64,000 nucleotides of DNA from CAWDAQ01 sp963800325 (GCA_963800325.1 CAWDAQ010000005.1:682001-746000); one strand, 5' to 3'; positions 34,157 to 43,380 are shown, counted from the first letter of the stretch. The notes: a model not told the origin generated them from the sequence alone. Program-made: numbers and translations.

Positions 34157-37100
34157 CCGAGCGTGCCTCCCTCGGGCTGCAGCGGGCAGCACGCCCGGAC
34201 CGGGCACGTACGGCACCAGTCGCCGTCGGTGGCGACGAAGGTGTCCCCACCCATTCCCGCGGCGGTCCGCTCGAGCAGGTCCGCCGCCCACGACGGGTCG
34301 GCGTGCTCGGGCAACGGGGCCTGCGGCTGCAGCGTCGTCGTCTTGTTCGCGGCCTTCCCGAGCTGGAGGAGAGCGGCCCCGCCGGGCTCGCGCCCGTGCT
34401 CGGCGAAGCCGCCCAGGGCGACCGCGACCTGGTAGGCCCCCAGCTGCGGGTGCTCGGCGAGGTCGGCCCCGCGGGGCTTGCTCGAGCCGGTCTTGTGGTC
34501 GACGACCCGCAGCCGTCCCCGGTCGTCGCGTTCGAGCCGGTCGACCCGCCCGGCCAGCAGCGCCCGTCCCAGCGGGACCTCCATGGGGACCTCGGCCCCC
34601 ACCCGGACCCACCCGGCCGCGGCCGCCTCGCCGACGTAGCGGGCGAGCCGGTCGACCATGGCGTGGGCCTCGGAGCGCTTGCGCTCGGTGAGCCACCCGG
34701 GGCGGAGGCCGAGCCGGGGCCAGCGGACGTCGACCTCGGCGCGCAGGGCCTGCGCGCCGGCGTCGTCGCCCGCGTCGGCGGCGACGTCGTGGACGAGGGT
34801 GCCGATGTCGTTCGCGCCCTTCGAGGGGCCCTCGCCGCCCCGGGTGGTCAGCAGCCACCGCAGCTCGCACTGGCCGAACGACTCCACCCGGGACGGGGAG
34901 ACCCGCACCGGCGCGTCCGCGGGGCGCAGCGGCCGGTGGTCGCTGACCCGCCGCAGCGGCCACCAGGTGGCCGGGTCGGCCCCGGGGACCCCGGCCCGGG
35001 CGAGCCGCGCCAGCCCCCGGGCGGCGCCGGCGGCACCGTGGTGGTCACCGGCACCGTCGCGGTCACCGGCGCCGTCGGCGTCCTCGGGAGAGCCGGGACC
35101 GGCGACGGCCCGCAGGAGCCGTCGACGCAGCGCGGCGACCGCGCCCGGGAGGGTGGGTGGCAGGCTGACCTCGCTGAAGGGGCGCAGCGTCTCATCGGCG
35201 TCCTCGCCGGGCGGGTCGACGACATCGAGGTAGACCGAGGGCTGCTCGTCGTCGGTGCGCACGGCGGTGACGATGACCCGCTCGCTGGCGCGGGTGAGTG
35301 CGACGAGGAACAGCCGGGTCTCGTCGTAGCGGACCGCGGCCTGCGCCGCCCGGAACGAGCGCTCGCGCCCGGTGACGACGTCGACGAGCTGCTCGGAGCC
35401 GAGCAGGGAGCCGCGCAGCCGCAGGTCGGGCCAGACGCCCTCCTGGACGCCGGCGACGACGACGAGCCGCCACTCGCGGCCGGCGGCGCTCTGCGGCGTG
35501 ACGAGGGTGACGCTCTCCCCGGCGGGGCTGCGTGCGACGAGGGTGTCGCCCGGGACGTCCTGGCCGGTGACGTGCTCGAGGAACGCGTCGGGGCCGAGCT
35601 GGGGCAGGCGGTCGACGAAGCGGGCGGCGGCGTCGACGAGCGCGACGACCGCGTCGAGGTCCCGGTCGGCCCGGGCCCCGGCCGCGCCGCCGGCGAGCGC
35701 CGCGGCCCGCCAGTCGGCGGCGAGCCCCGAGGCGTCCCACATCGCCCAGAGGACGGTCTCCGCGGTGACCCCGGGCGCCCACGGGGAGGCCCCGGCGCGC
35801 CGCTCCCCCTCGGGACGCAGCCGGGCGGCCCCGAGGCCGGCGACGACCATCCGGGCGACCCGGCGGGCCGGGAGGGACTCGGGACCGAGCCCGGCGAGCC
35901 GGTCCGGGGCGAGCAGCACCTCGCCGAGGAGCTCGTCGCTGCCGCGGACGCCGCCGCCCTCGAGCTCGTCACGCCGCAGCGCCCGCCGGAGCCGGCGCAG
36001 GGTCACCGCGTCCGCCCCCCCGATCGGGGACTGCAGCACGTCCGTGGCGACCTCTGCCGGCACGGCCTGCACGGCGCCGGTGGCGAGGGCGAGCACGGTG
36101 CCGAGGAGGGCGAGCAGGGGCCGGACCGCGACCTCGTCCCGGACCGGCAGGTCGCTCCCGCCGGACGCCACCGGGACCCCGGCGGCCGACAGCGCGCGCC
36201 GGAGCGTCGAGGTGCGCCCCCGGCCGCGGACGACGACCGCCATCTGGGACCACGGGACGCCGCCGAGCAGGTGGGCCCGCCGGAGCTCGGCGGTCACGTA
36301 CGCCGCCTCCTGCGAGACGGCCCGGAGCAGGTGGGTCTCCACCCGGCCACCCGGGCCACGGGGCGCGGCCGCGCGGTGCCGGCCGCCGGCGAGGACGCCG
36401 ATCTTCGGCGTGACCCGCTGGGCGGCCCCGAGCACGGCCTCCGGGAGGCGGTGGGAGGTGGGCAGGACGAGGGTGCCCTCCTCCCCCACCCACCCGGCGA
36501 GCAGGCGCGGGTCGGCGCCGCGGAAGGTCTGCACCGCGGCGTCCGGGTCGCCGAGGAGGACCAGGTCGGTCCCCGGCCCGGCGAGGGCGCGCACGAGCCT
36601 GGCGGCGGCCGGCGTCATCTCCTGGGCGTCGTCGACGACGACGAGCCGGAGGTCGCCGCGCACCCGGTCGCGGGCGTCGGGGTCGTCCTCGAGGAGGTCC
36701 GCGGCCGCCGTGAGCACCCACGCCGGGTCGTACCCGCCGGGCGCGGAGAGCGCGGTGACCTCGTCGTACTCGGCGAGCACCCGGGCGCCGGCGACCCACT
36801 CGGGGCGGCCCAGCTCCCGGCCCAGGCGGGCGAGCCGGTCCGGGTCCACCCCGTGCTCGACCGCGCGCATGAGCAGGTCGCGCAGCTCGCCGCGGAACCC
36901 GCGGGTCCCGAGCGCCCCCTGGACCCGCGCGGGCCAGTCGGGCGCGTGGACCGTCCCGGCGGCGTGCCCGGCGAGGAGCTCGCGCAGGACGACGTCCTGC
37001 TCCGGGCCGGAGAGCAGCCGGGGCGCGGGCTCGCCCGCGAGCGCGGCGTGCTGGCGCAGGATGCCGAACCCCAGGGAGGTGTGGCTGCGCGCGAGCGGCT

Positions 37101-37398
37101 CGGTCGAGGTCCCGCCGACCCGGGCGGTGACCCGGTCGCGCAGGGTGGCCGCCGCGACCCGGGACGCCGTGAGCAGCAGGCACTGGTCGGGCCGGGCCTC
37201 CCCGGCCGCGACCCGGGCGGCGACGACCTCGACGGCGGTGGTCGTCTTGCCCGTCCCCGGAGCCCCGAGCACCCGCAGCACCGGCCCCCGGTGGGCCACG
37301 GCCGCCCGCTGGACCTCGTCGAGGTCGTGTCCCCCGGCTGCGGCCGGGGCGGGGTGTCGCAGCAGCACGCGAGAGATTCCACCACGGCCTGCCGACAC
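34153..37398 (-). CDS. adnA: AdnA subunit of the AdnAB helicase-nuclease
   Basis: Protein of 1081 residues with a UvrD-like motor and RecB-like nuclease. Walker A GAPGTGKT is at about 45-52. The motif II strand reads LVVVDDAQEMT, with DDAQ in place of DExQ, fitting the reduced ATPase of AdnA. The nuclease has LRVVDHKTGSSKP. A Cys before the nuclease (FGQCELRW) and a cluster CRTCPVRACC near the end fit an AddB-type iron-sulfur cluster. GTG at 37398 or GTG at 37368 could be the start. It is divergent from the racemase gene. Confidence 0.9.
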   Translation of the reverse strand: MSAGRGGISRVLLRHPAPAAAGGHDLDEVQRAAVAHRGPVLRVLGAPGTGKTTTAVEVVAARVAAGEARPDQCLLLTASRVAAATLRDRVTARVGGTSTEPLARSHTSLGFGILRQHAALAGEPAPRLLSGPEQDVVLRELLAGHAAGTVHAPDWPARVQGALGTRGFRGELRDLLMRAVEHGVDPDRLARLGRELGRPEWVAGARVLAEYDEVTALSAPGGYDPAWVLTAAADLLEDDPDARDRVRGDLRLVVVDDAQEMTPAAARLVRALAGPGTDLVLLGDPDAAVQTFRGADPRLLAGWVGEEGTLVLPTSHRLPEAVLGAAQRVTPKIGVLAGGRHRAAAPRGPGGRVETHLLRAVSQEAAYVTAELRRAHLLGGVPWSQMAVVVRGRGRTSTLRRALSAAGVPVASGGSDLPVRDEVAVRPLLALLGTVLALATGAVQAVPAEVATDVLQSPIGGADAVTLRRLRRALRRDELEGGGVRGSDELLGEVLLAPDRLAGLGPESLPARRVARMVVAGLGAARLRPEGERRAGASPWAPGVTAETVLWAMWDASGLAADWRAAALAGGAAGARADRDLDAVVALVDAAARFVDRLPQLGPDAFLEHVTGQDVPGDTLVARSPAGESVTLVTPQSAAGREWRLVVVAGVQEGVWPDLRLRGSLLGSEQLVDVVTGRERSFRAAQAAVRYDETRLFLVALTRASERVIVTAVRTDDEQPSVYLDVVDPPGEDADETLRPFSEVSLPPTLPGAVAALRRRLLRAVAGPGSPEDADGAGDRDGAGDHHGAAGAARGLARLARAGVPGADPATWWPLRRVSDHRPLRPADAPVRVSPSRVESFGQCELRWLLTTRGGEGPSKGANDIGTLVHDVAADAGDDAGAQALRAEVDVRWPRLGLRPGWLTERKRSEAHAMVDRLARYVGEAAAAGWVRVGAEVPMEVPLGRALLAGRVDRLERDDRGRLRVVDHKTGSSKPRGADLAEHPQLGAYQVAVALGGFAEHGREPGGAALLQLGKAANKTTTLQPQAPLPEHADPSWAADLLERTAAGMGGDTFVATDGDWCRTCPVRACCPLQPEGGTLG

Positions 37399-37424
37399 CT
37401 GCTCCGCGGCCCGCCGGACACGCC

Positions 37425-37437
37425 TAGCCTTGTCCCG
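37425..37437 (+). promoter_or_regulatory. -10 box for a leaderless racemase mRNA
   Basis: TAGCCT (37425-37430) ends six bases before GTG 37437. No ribosome-binding site precedes the GTG. The spacing fits transcription starting at the start codon. Confidence 0.5.
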
Positions 37438-38153
37438 TGACCGTCCCCGCCGACCTCTCGCAGCAGCGGGTCCTCGGCGTGCTCGGCGGGATGAGCTGGG
37501 CCAGCACCGCCGAGTACTACCGGCTGCTCAACACCGGTGTGGGGCAGCGGCTGGGCGGGCTGCACTCGGCCCGCCTCGTGCTCGCGAGCCTCGACTTCGC
37601 CCCGCTCGCGCAGGCCCAGCACGACGGGGACTGGGAGGCCGTCGCCGAGGCGCTCGGCCGGTCCGCGCGCGGTCTCGCCGAGGCCGGGGCCGGGGCGGTG
37701 CTGCTCGCGACGAACACGATGCACAAGGTCGCGGGCCGGGTCGAGGAGACCGCGGGGCTCCCGCTGCTCCACATCGCCGACGCGACCGCGGCCGCGGCCC
37801 GCTCGGTGGGGGCCCACCGGGTGGGCCTGCTCGGCACGGCGTTCACGATGGAGGACGACTTCTACACCGGCCGGCTCGCCGGCCACGGGCTCGACTGCCT
37901 CGTGCCCGGAGCCGCGGACCGCGCCCTGGTGCACCGCGTGATCTACGACGAGCTCTGCCACGACGTCGTCACCGAGGCCTCGCGCGCCGCCTACCGCCGG
38001 GTCATCGCGGACCTCGTCGCCCACGGCGCCGAGGCGGTCGTCCTCGGCTGCACCGAGATCGGCCTGCTCGTCGGCGAGGAGGACGCCGAGGTCCCGGTCC
38101 TCGACTCCACCCGGGCGCACTGCGCGGCGGCGGTCGACTGGCTGGTGGCGTAG
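37437..38153 (+). CDS. Aspartate/glutamate racemase family protein
   Basis: Protein of 238 residues with the two-domain Asp/Glu racemase fold. VLGGMSWASTAEYY opens it. The first catalytic position lies in LLATNTMHK, where a Thr (92) stands in place of the usual Cys. The second is Cys 205 in VVLGCTEIG. A Thr/Cys pair is known for the E. coli L-Asp/Glu-specific racemase YgeA, so the protein may prefer L-amino acids. GTG at 37437 follows a close -10 box. It is divergent from adnA. Confidence 0.82.
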   Translation: MTVPADLSQQRVLGVLGGMSWASTAEYYRLLNTGVGQRLGGLHSARLVLASLDFAPLAQAQHDGDWEAVAEALGRSARGLAEAGAGAVLLATNTMHKVAGRVEETAGLPLLHIADATAAAARSVGAHRVGLLGTAFTMEDDFYTGRLAGHGLDCLVPGAADRALVHRVIYDELCHDVVTEASRAAYRRVIADLVAHGAEAVVLGCTEIGLLVGEEDAEVPVLDSTRAHCAAAVDWLVA

Positions 38154-38159
38154 GCGACC

Positions 38160-38210
38160 CGGCGGAAGGAGTCGTCACCGGCGGCTGTTGCCGCCGGTCC
38201 CGGCGGTCTC
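38160..38210. repeat. Palindromic repeat family, copy A
   Basis: ACCGGCGGC (38177-38185) pairs with GCCGCCGGT (38190-38198) around TGTT. The preceding GTCGTC and the outer CGGCGGAAGGA resemble the two other copies at 45290-45345 and 46385-46445. It starts right after the racemase stop, so it may act as its terminator. This is the most degenerate of the three copies. Confidence 0.6.
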
Positions 38211-38230
38211 TGCCGGTGCGCGCCCGGCGG

Positions 38231-38572
38231 TCAGGCCGGCGGGGTCCAGCGGGCCCGCTCGAGGTCCACGCGTCCGGCGAGCGTCGGCGCGGGACCCCCG
38301 GCCATCGGGATCCCCTCGGCCCGCCACCGCGCGACGGCCTCCTCCTCCAGCCCGCGCGGCGGCAGCCCGCCCGCCCGCACGACCCGCCACCAGGGGACGC
38401 CGGACCCGAACCGCGCGAGGACGGTCCCGACCGAGCGGGGTCCGCCCCGGCCGACCACCTCCGCGAGGTCGCCGTAGGTGACGACCCGACCGGCGGGGAC
38501 CCGGTCGACGAGGTCGAGCACCTCCTCGGCGTACGGCGAGGGCAGCCCGCCCTCGTGGACCCTCGTCACCAC
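38231..38572 (-). CDS. MGMT-family alkyltransferase-like protein
   Basis: Protein of 113 residues of the DNA-binding MGMT fold (LDLVDRVPAGRVVTYGDLAE). The position of the active-site PCHR motif reads PWWRVVR, so the alkyl-accepting Cys is replaced by Trp. That is the signature of alkyltransferase-like proteins, which bind O6-alkylguanine and flag it for nucleotide excision repair. GTG at 38572 is the likely start, with a second GTG one codon later. Confidence 0.85.
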   Translation of the reverse strand: MVTRVHEGGLPSPYAEEVLDLVDRVPAGRVVTYGDLAEVVGRGGPRSVGTVLARFGSGVPWWRVVRAGGLPPRGLEEEAVARWRAEGIPMAGGPAPTLAGRVDLERARWTPPA

Positions 38573-38630
38573 GACGCTCTCCCGACGTCCCCGCCGGCTC
38601 CCACCGGCGCGCTCCCGCGGCCCACGGCGG

Positions 38631-39848
38631 TCAGTACACCGGCAGGGACGGGTCCACGTCGCGCACCCAGGCGAGCACGCCGCCCTCGAGGTGGCTGACG
38701 TCCGTGCGTCCCGCCGACCGCAGCGTGCGGGCGGCCTGCAGCGACCGGGCGCCGGACTTGCAGTGGAGGATCACCGGCACTTCCGGGTCGAGCCCGGGCA
38801 GGCCGGCACGGAGCGCCTCGGCCGCGACGGGCCTCGCCCCGGGGATGGCGACGACCGCCCGCTCGCCGTCGCCGCGGACGTCGACGAGCTCGAAGGCGTC
38901 CTCGCCCCGGTCCCGGGCCGCGAGGCGCGCGGCGAGCTCGACCGCGGTGACGACGGGCACGTCCGCCGCCGCGTCGGTGGCCGTGTCGAGGGCCGTGTCG
39001 AGGGCCGGCGACCCGGTCGGGTGGGCGGCGCAGGCGGCGGCGACGTCCGACAGCGTGCGGATCGTCGGCTCGCGCCCGCAGAGCGGGCACTCCGGGTTCG
39101 GGCGCACCGGCACGGTGTCCCACGTCATCCGGAGCGCGTCGTGGACGAGCAGCCGGCCGACGAGCGGCTCCCCGATCCCGAGGACGAGCTTGACGGCCTC
39201 GGTCGCCTGCACCGAGCCCACGGCCGAGCACAGCGCGCCGAGCACGCCGCCCTCGGCGCACGAGGGCACCGCGCCCGGTGGCGGGGGCTGGGGGAAGACG
39301 CACCGGTAGCACGGCCCCTCGCCGGCGAACCACACGCTGGCCTGCCCGTCGAAGCGGTAGATCGAGCCCCAGACGTGCGGCAGCCCGAGCAGGGCGCAGG
39401 CGTCGCCGACGAGGTAGCGGGTCGGGAAGTTGTCCGCGCCGTCGACGACGACGTCGTAGTCGGCGAGGACGTCGAGCGCGGTGTCGGCGTCGAGCCGGAC
39501 CGGGTGCTCGACGACGGTGACGTGGGGGTTGAGATCGGCGACCCGCTCGGCCGCCGAGGCCGTCTTGGCGCGGCCGACGTCGGAGGTGCCGTGGACGACC
39601 TGGCGCTGGAGGTTGGAGGTCTCGACGACGTCGTCGTCGACGACCCCGAGCGTCCCCACCCCGGCCGCGGCGAGGTAGGTCAGGGCCACCGAGCCCAGCC
39701 CGCCGGCGCCGACGACGAGCACCCGGGCGGCGGCGAGACGGCGCTGACCCTCGAGCCCGACCTCGGGCAGCAGGATGTGCCGGGCGTACCGGGCCCGCTC
39801 CTGGTCGGAGAGGTCGGCGCCCGGCGGGACGCGCGCGCCGGTCGGCAT
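38631..39848 (-). CDS. moeZ: MoeZ-type adenylyltransferase/sulfurtransferase
   Basis: Protein of 405 residues. A ThiF/MoeB E1-like domain has GAGGLG (47-52), with the CYRC and CPLC zinc pairs. A C-terminal rhodanese domain carries the catalytic Cys in HCKSGARS. It activates and sulfurates small carrier proteins such as MoaD, CysO or ThiS. ATG at 39848 is set by a TACGCT box ending six bases upstream; the frame continues further upstream. It is divergent from the TetR gene. It could serve the MoaE of this window, though its partner MoaD is not here. Confidence 0.92.
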   Translation of the reverse strand: MPTGARVPPGADLSDQERARYARHILLPEVGLEGQRRLAAARVLVVGAGGLGSVALTYLAAAGVGTLGVVDDDVVETSNLQRQVVHGTSDVGRAKTASAAERVADLNPHVTVVEHPVRLDADTALDVLADYDVVVDGADNFPTRYLVGDACALLGLPHVWGSIYRFDGQASVWFAGEGPCYRCVFPQPPPPGAVPSCAEGGVLGALCSAVGSVQATEAVKLVLGIGEPLVGRLLVHDALRMTWDTVPVRPNPECPLCGREPTIRTLSDVAAACAAHPTGSPALDTALDTATDAAADVPVVTAVELAARLAARDRGEDAFELVDVRGDGERAVVAIPGARPVAAEALRAGLPGLDPEVPVILHCKSGARSLQAARTLRSAGRTDVSHLEGGVLAWVRDVDPSLPVY

Positions 39849-39918
39849 GGCTCCAGCGTACTGACCGTACGATGACGGGGCGGGCCACCGGCCCGGGGAC
39901 AGGGACAGGAGGCCGCCG
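39849..39918. promoter_or_regulatory. Divergent promoter region moeZ / tetR
   Basis: On the minus strand TACGCT (39855-39860) ends six bases before the moeZ ATG. On the plus strand AGGAGG precedes the tetR ATG. A CGTACTGACCGTACG sequence (39857-39871) is a small CGTAC inverted/direct element that a TetR protein could bind, which would suggest autoregulation. Confidence 0.4.
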
Positions 39919-40575
39919 ATGACCGACCGGGCCACCGCGCCGGCGCGCGGGCAGCGGCTGCCGAGGTCCGAGCGCCGCGCGCAGCTCCTCGAGGCCGCCC
40001 AGGCGGTGTTCGTCGAGAGCGGCTACCACGCCGCCGCGATGGAGGACATCGCCGACCACGCCGGCGTCTCCAAGCCGGTCCTCTACCAGCACTTCCCCGG
40101 CAAGCTCGAGCTCTACCTCGCCCTCCTCGACCGCCACTGCGACACCCTCGAGCAGCTCGTGCGGTCCGCGCTCGCCTCGACCGACGACGTCAAGGACCGG
40201 GTGTACGCGACGACGGCGGCCTACTTCGACTTCGTCTCCCGCGAGGGCGCGGCGTTCCGGCTCGTGTTCGAGTCCGACCTGACCAACGAGCCCGCGGTGC
40301 GCCACCGGCTGGACGCGGTCGAGGCCGCCTGCGCGGAGGCGATCGCGGACCAGATCACCCGGGACACCGACCTGCCGGAGGAGTACGCCGCGCTGCTCGG
40401 GGTCGCGCTCGCGGGGATGGCGCAGGTCAGCGCCCGCGCCTGGCTCGCCGCCGCGGGCGGCCTGAGCCGCGAGGCGGCGGCACGGGCGGCCGGGCACCTC
40501 GCCTGGCGGGGCATCGGGGCGTACCCGACCCGGGCCACGGCGGCCGATGCCGCCGGCGTCGGCGGCAGGGACTAG
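39919..40575 (+). CDS. TetR-family transcriptional regulator
   Basis: Protein of 218 residues. The N-terminal helix-turn-helix reads AMEDIADHAGVSKPVLYQHF after RSERRAQLLEAAQAVF. An all-helical ligand domain follows. It lies between moeZ and the DUF3107 gene, as in mycobacteria, where its regulon is unknown. AGGAGG is 7 bases before the ATG. It may regulate the divergent moeZ promoter or itself. Confidence 0.9.
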   Translation: MTDRATAPARGQRLPRSERRAQLLEAAQAVFVESGYHAAAMEDIADHAGVSKPVLYQHFPGKLELYLALLDRHCDTLEQLVRSALASTDDVKDRVYATTAAYFDFVSREGAAFRLVFESDLTNEPAVRHRLDAVEAACAEAIADQITRDTDLPEEYAALLGVALAGMAQVSARAWLAAAGGLSREAAARAAGHLAWRGIGAYPTRATAADAAGVGGRD

Positions 40576-40623
40576 CGTGGGGCCCCACGGCACCCGAACC
40601 CGAGCCCGAGAAGGGGGTCCCCC

Positions 40624-40845
40624 GTGGAGGTCAAGATCGGCGTCCAGAACGTCGCGCGCGAGATCATGGTCGACACCGCGTCGTCGTCCGACGAGGTGCT
40701 CGAGGCGGTGTCGTCCGCGGTGACGGACGGGGGCATGATCCGGCTCGAGGACCAGCACGGCAAGGTCGTCCTCGTTCCGGCGAGCGCGCTCGGGTACGTC
40801 GAGATCGGCGAGCCCACCAAGGGCCGGGTCGGGTTCGGGGCCTGA
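40624..40845 (+). CDS. DUF3107 small protein
   Basis: Protein of 73 residues matching the actinobacterial DUF3107 family, starting MEVKIGVQNVAREIMVD and ending GYVEIGEPTKGRVGFG. It is a beta-rich small protein of unknown function, always near the TetR and ferritin-like genes. A GGGGG-rich ribosome site precedes GTG 40624. A role in stress or metal handling is sometimes guessed; nothing in the sequence proves it. Confidence 0.88.
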   Translation: MEVKIGVQNVAREIMVDTASSSDEVLEAVSSAVTDGGMIRLEDQHGKVVLVPASALGYVEIGEPTKGRVGFGA

Positions 40846-40881
40846 CGCGGGAGGCCCGGCAGGGCCCTGGGGACGCCGGCG

Positions 40882-41592
40882 TCAGGCGCTGAGCCCGAGG
40901 CGCCCCATCCGACGGGTGTGGGCGTCCGTGAGCCGGGTGAACATCCGGCCGATCTCCGCGAGGTCGGCGCCGCCGTGGTCGAGTCCGCCGACGAGGAGCG
41001 CGGCCATGGCATCCCGCTCGACGACGACGGCCTGGGCCTGCGAGAGCGCCTCGCCGACGAGCCGGCGCCCCCACAGCGCAAGCCGGCCCGCGACGGTTCG
41101 GTCGTGGGCGATGCCGTCCCGGACCACGGTGACGACGAACTCCGCCTTGCCGGCGTCGTCGATGGCCGCGGTGACGAGGTCGCGGGTGCTGGGGTCCACC
41201 CACGCGGCGACCTCGCGGTAGAAGTCGTTGGCGATGCCGTCGCCGATGTAGGCCTTGACGAGCCCCTCGAGCCAGGTCGAGGGGCGGGTGCGCTCGTGGA
41301 AGGCGTCGACGGGCGCGACGAAGGGGGACATCGCCTCCTGCGGTTCGGCGCCGAGCTCGGTCAGCCGCTCGACGAGCAGGTCGTAGTGGCCGAACTCCAG
41401 CGCCGCCATCCGCGACAGCGCCGCCTTCAGGTTCAGGGTGGGGGCCATCTCGGCGTCGGAGGCCATCCGGGCGAACGCCGACAGCTCGCCGTAGGCCAGC
41501 ACCCCGAGCAGGTCGACGATCGCCTCCCGGTAGGCCGGGTCGGCGAACGGGTCGCCCGTGCCGCTGGTCCCGACGCTCCCGCTCTCACCCAT
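40882..41592 (-). CDS. Ferritin-like-fold protein
   Basis: Protein of 236 residues with a four-helix bundle layout, for example LGVLAYGELSAFARM, ALSRMAALEFGHYDLL and WLEGLVKAYIGDGIANDF. EFGHY and other Glu/His pairs could bind a di-iron centre as in ferritin-like or MiaE-type hydroxylases. It is conserved between DUF3107 and the RhlE-like helicase. A TAGGCT box ends six bases before the ATG, predicting a leaderless mRNA. Confidence 0.8.
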   Translation of the reverse strand: MGESGSVGTSGTGDPFADPAYREAIVDLLGVLAYGELSAFARMASDAEMAPTLNLKAALSRMAALEFGHYDLLVERLTELGAEPQEAMSPFVAPVDAFHERTRPSTWLEGLVKAYIGDGIANDFYREVAAWVDPSTRDLVTAAIDDAGKAEFVVTVVRDGIAHDRTVAGRLALWGRRLVGEALSQAQAVVVERDAMAALLVGGLDHGGADLAEIGRMFTRLTDAHTRRMGRLGLSA

Positions 41593-41805
41593 GGTTCGAG
41601 CCTATCGCCGACGTCCCGGTAGCATGGTGGGGACCACACGGTGCCCGGTCGGCACGACACCTGCAGGCGAGAGCGCCTGTCCGACGCGAGCGAGACGGCG
41701 ACGAGCCGCACCCGCCGCGCGAGATCCCACTCCGATCGGCCCGCCACAGGCGAGAGGCCGCGACCCGCTGCGGCCCGCCCCGATCGAGAGAACGCGAGAG
41801 CCTGC
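41593..41805 (+). promoter_or_regulatory. Divergent promoters and a long 5' leader of the DEAD-box helicase gene
   Basis: On the minus strand TAGGCT (41599-41604) serves the ferritin-like gene. On the plus strand TAGCAT (41620-41625) would start transcription near 41632. That gives a leader of about 174 bases before the helicase ATG at 41806. Long structured leaders are common for cold-induced helicase genes. No known riboswitch was recognised. Confidence 0.5.
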
Positions 41806-43380
41806 ATGACCGACACGACCACGACCGACACCACCACGACCACGCCCGACACGACCACGCCCGACACGACCGAGCCCGCGACCGCCGCCGAGGAGCTGAC
41901 GTTCGCGGACTTCGACATCCACCCCGACGTCGTCGCCGCCCTGCGCGACGGCGGGATCGTCACCCCCTTCCCCATCCAGGCGATGACGCTGCCGGTGGCC
42001 CTGTCCGGCCACGACATCATCGGCCAGGCCAAGACCGGCACCGGCAAGACGCTCGGCTTCGGTCTCCCCGTCCTGAACCGGACCGTCGCGCCCGGCGACG
42101 CCGGGTTCGCCGACCTGGCCGCCCCCGGCCGGCCGCAGGCCCTCGCCGTCGCGCCGACCCGCGAGCTGGCCGTGCAGGTCGCCGGGGACATCGAGAAGGC
42201 GGGCGCCCGGCGGGGCATCCGGGTCCTCACCGTCTACGGGGGGCGCGCGTACGAGCCGCAGATCGAGGCGCTGCAGGCCGGCGTCGAGGTCGTCGTCGGC
42301 ACCCCGGGCCGGCTCATCGACCTCGCGAACCAGGGGCACCTCGTGCTCGGGCACGCCCGCACCGTCGTCCTCGACGAGGCCGACGAGATGCTCGACCTCG
42401 GGTTCCTCCCGGACGTCGAGAAGATCCTCGCGATGACCCCGGCCGGCCGGCAGACGATGCTGTTCTCGGCGACGATGCCCGGCGCCGTCGTCGCGCTGGC
42501 CCGGCGGTACATGACCCAGCCGACCCACATCCGCGCGATGGACGAGGGCGGCGAGGACTCCCACACCGTCAAGGCGATCGAGCAGTTCGTCTACCGGGCG
42601 CACGCCATGGACAAGGTCGAGATGCTCGCCCGCATCCTCCAGGCCGAGGGCCGGGGGCTGACGATCATCTTCACCCGCACCAAGCGGACCGCCGCGAAGG
42701 TCGCCGACGACCTCGTCGAGCGCGGCTTCGCGGCCGCGGCGATCCACGGGGACCTCGGCCAGGGCGCACGGGAGCAGGCGCTGCGCGCGTTCCGCAACGG
42801 CAAGGTCGACATCCTCGTCGCCACCGACGTCGCCGCCCGCGGCATCGACGTCGAGCACGTCACCCACGTCATCAACTACCAGTGCACCGAGGACGAGAAG
42901 GCCTACGTCCACCGGATCGGCCGGACGGGCCGGGCCGGGAACACCGGCGTCGCGATCACGTTCGTCGACTGGGACGACCTGGCCCGCTGGGGCCTGATCA
43001 ACAAGGCCCTCGACCTCGGCATCCCCGAGCCGCAGGAGACCTACTCCTCCTCCGACCACCTCTACGAGGAGCTCGGCATCCCCCGCGAGGCCCGGGGCCG
43101 GCTGCCGCGCTCGAAGCGCACCCGCGCCGGGCTCGACGCCGAGCAGGTCGAGGACCTCGGCGAGACCGGGGGCCGGGGGCACGGCGGCGGCCGCGACGGC
43201 GGGCGCGGCGACGGCGGGCGCGGCGGTCGCGACGGCGGGCGCGGCGGACGCTCCCGCGGCCGCTCCGAGCAGGAGGGCCGGTCCGGCCAGGAGGGCCAGG
43301 GCGGGGGCGAGCGTCCTCCCCGTCGCCGCAACCGACGCCGCACCCGCGGCGGCCGGCAGTCCGGTGGCCAGAACGGCTGA
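41806..43380 (+). CDS. DEAD-box RNA helicase with RGG-like tail
   Basis: Protein of 524 residues. A Thr/Pro/Asp-rich N-terminus (residues 3-25) precedes the RecA cores: Q motif PFPIQAM, AKTGTGKT (75-82), TPGRLI, VVLDEADEML, and C-terminal motifs VATDVAARGIDV and HRIGRTGRAG. The last 70 residues are a GGRGHGGGRDGGRG-type Arg/Gly repeat followed by a basic tail that should bind RNA. It is RhlE-like and functions in ribosome assembly or RNA decay. The ATG at 41806 begins MTDTTTTD; upstream frame is leader. Confidence 0.92.
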   Translation: MTDTTTTDTTTTTPDTTTPDTTEPATAAEELTFADFDIHPDVVAALRDGGIVTPFPIQAMTLPVALSGHDIIGQAKTGTGKTLGFGLPVLNRTVAPGDAGFADLAAPGRPQALAVAPTRELAVQVAGDIEKAGARRGIRVLTVYGGRAYEPQIEALQAGVEVVVGTPGRLIDLANQGHLVLGHARTVVLDEADEMLDLGFLPDVEKILAMTPAGRQTMLFSATMPGAVVALARRYMTQPTHIRAMDEGGEDSHTVKAIEQFVYRAHAMDKVEMLARILQAEGRGLTIIFTRTKRTAAKVADDLVERGFAAAAIHGDLGQGAREQALRAFRNGKVDILVATDVAARGIDVEHVTHVINYQCTEDEKAYVHRIGRTGRAGNTGVAITFVDWDDLARWGLINKALDLGIPEPQETYSSSDHLYEELGIPREARGRLPRSKRTRAGLDAEQVEDLGETGGRGHGGGRDGGRGDGGRGGRDGGRGGRSRGRSEQEGRSGQEGQGGGERPPRRRNRRRTRGGRQSGGQNG

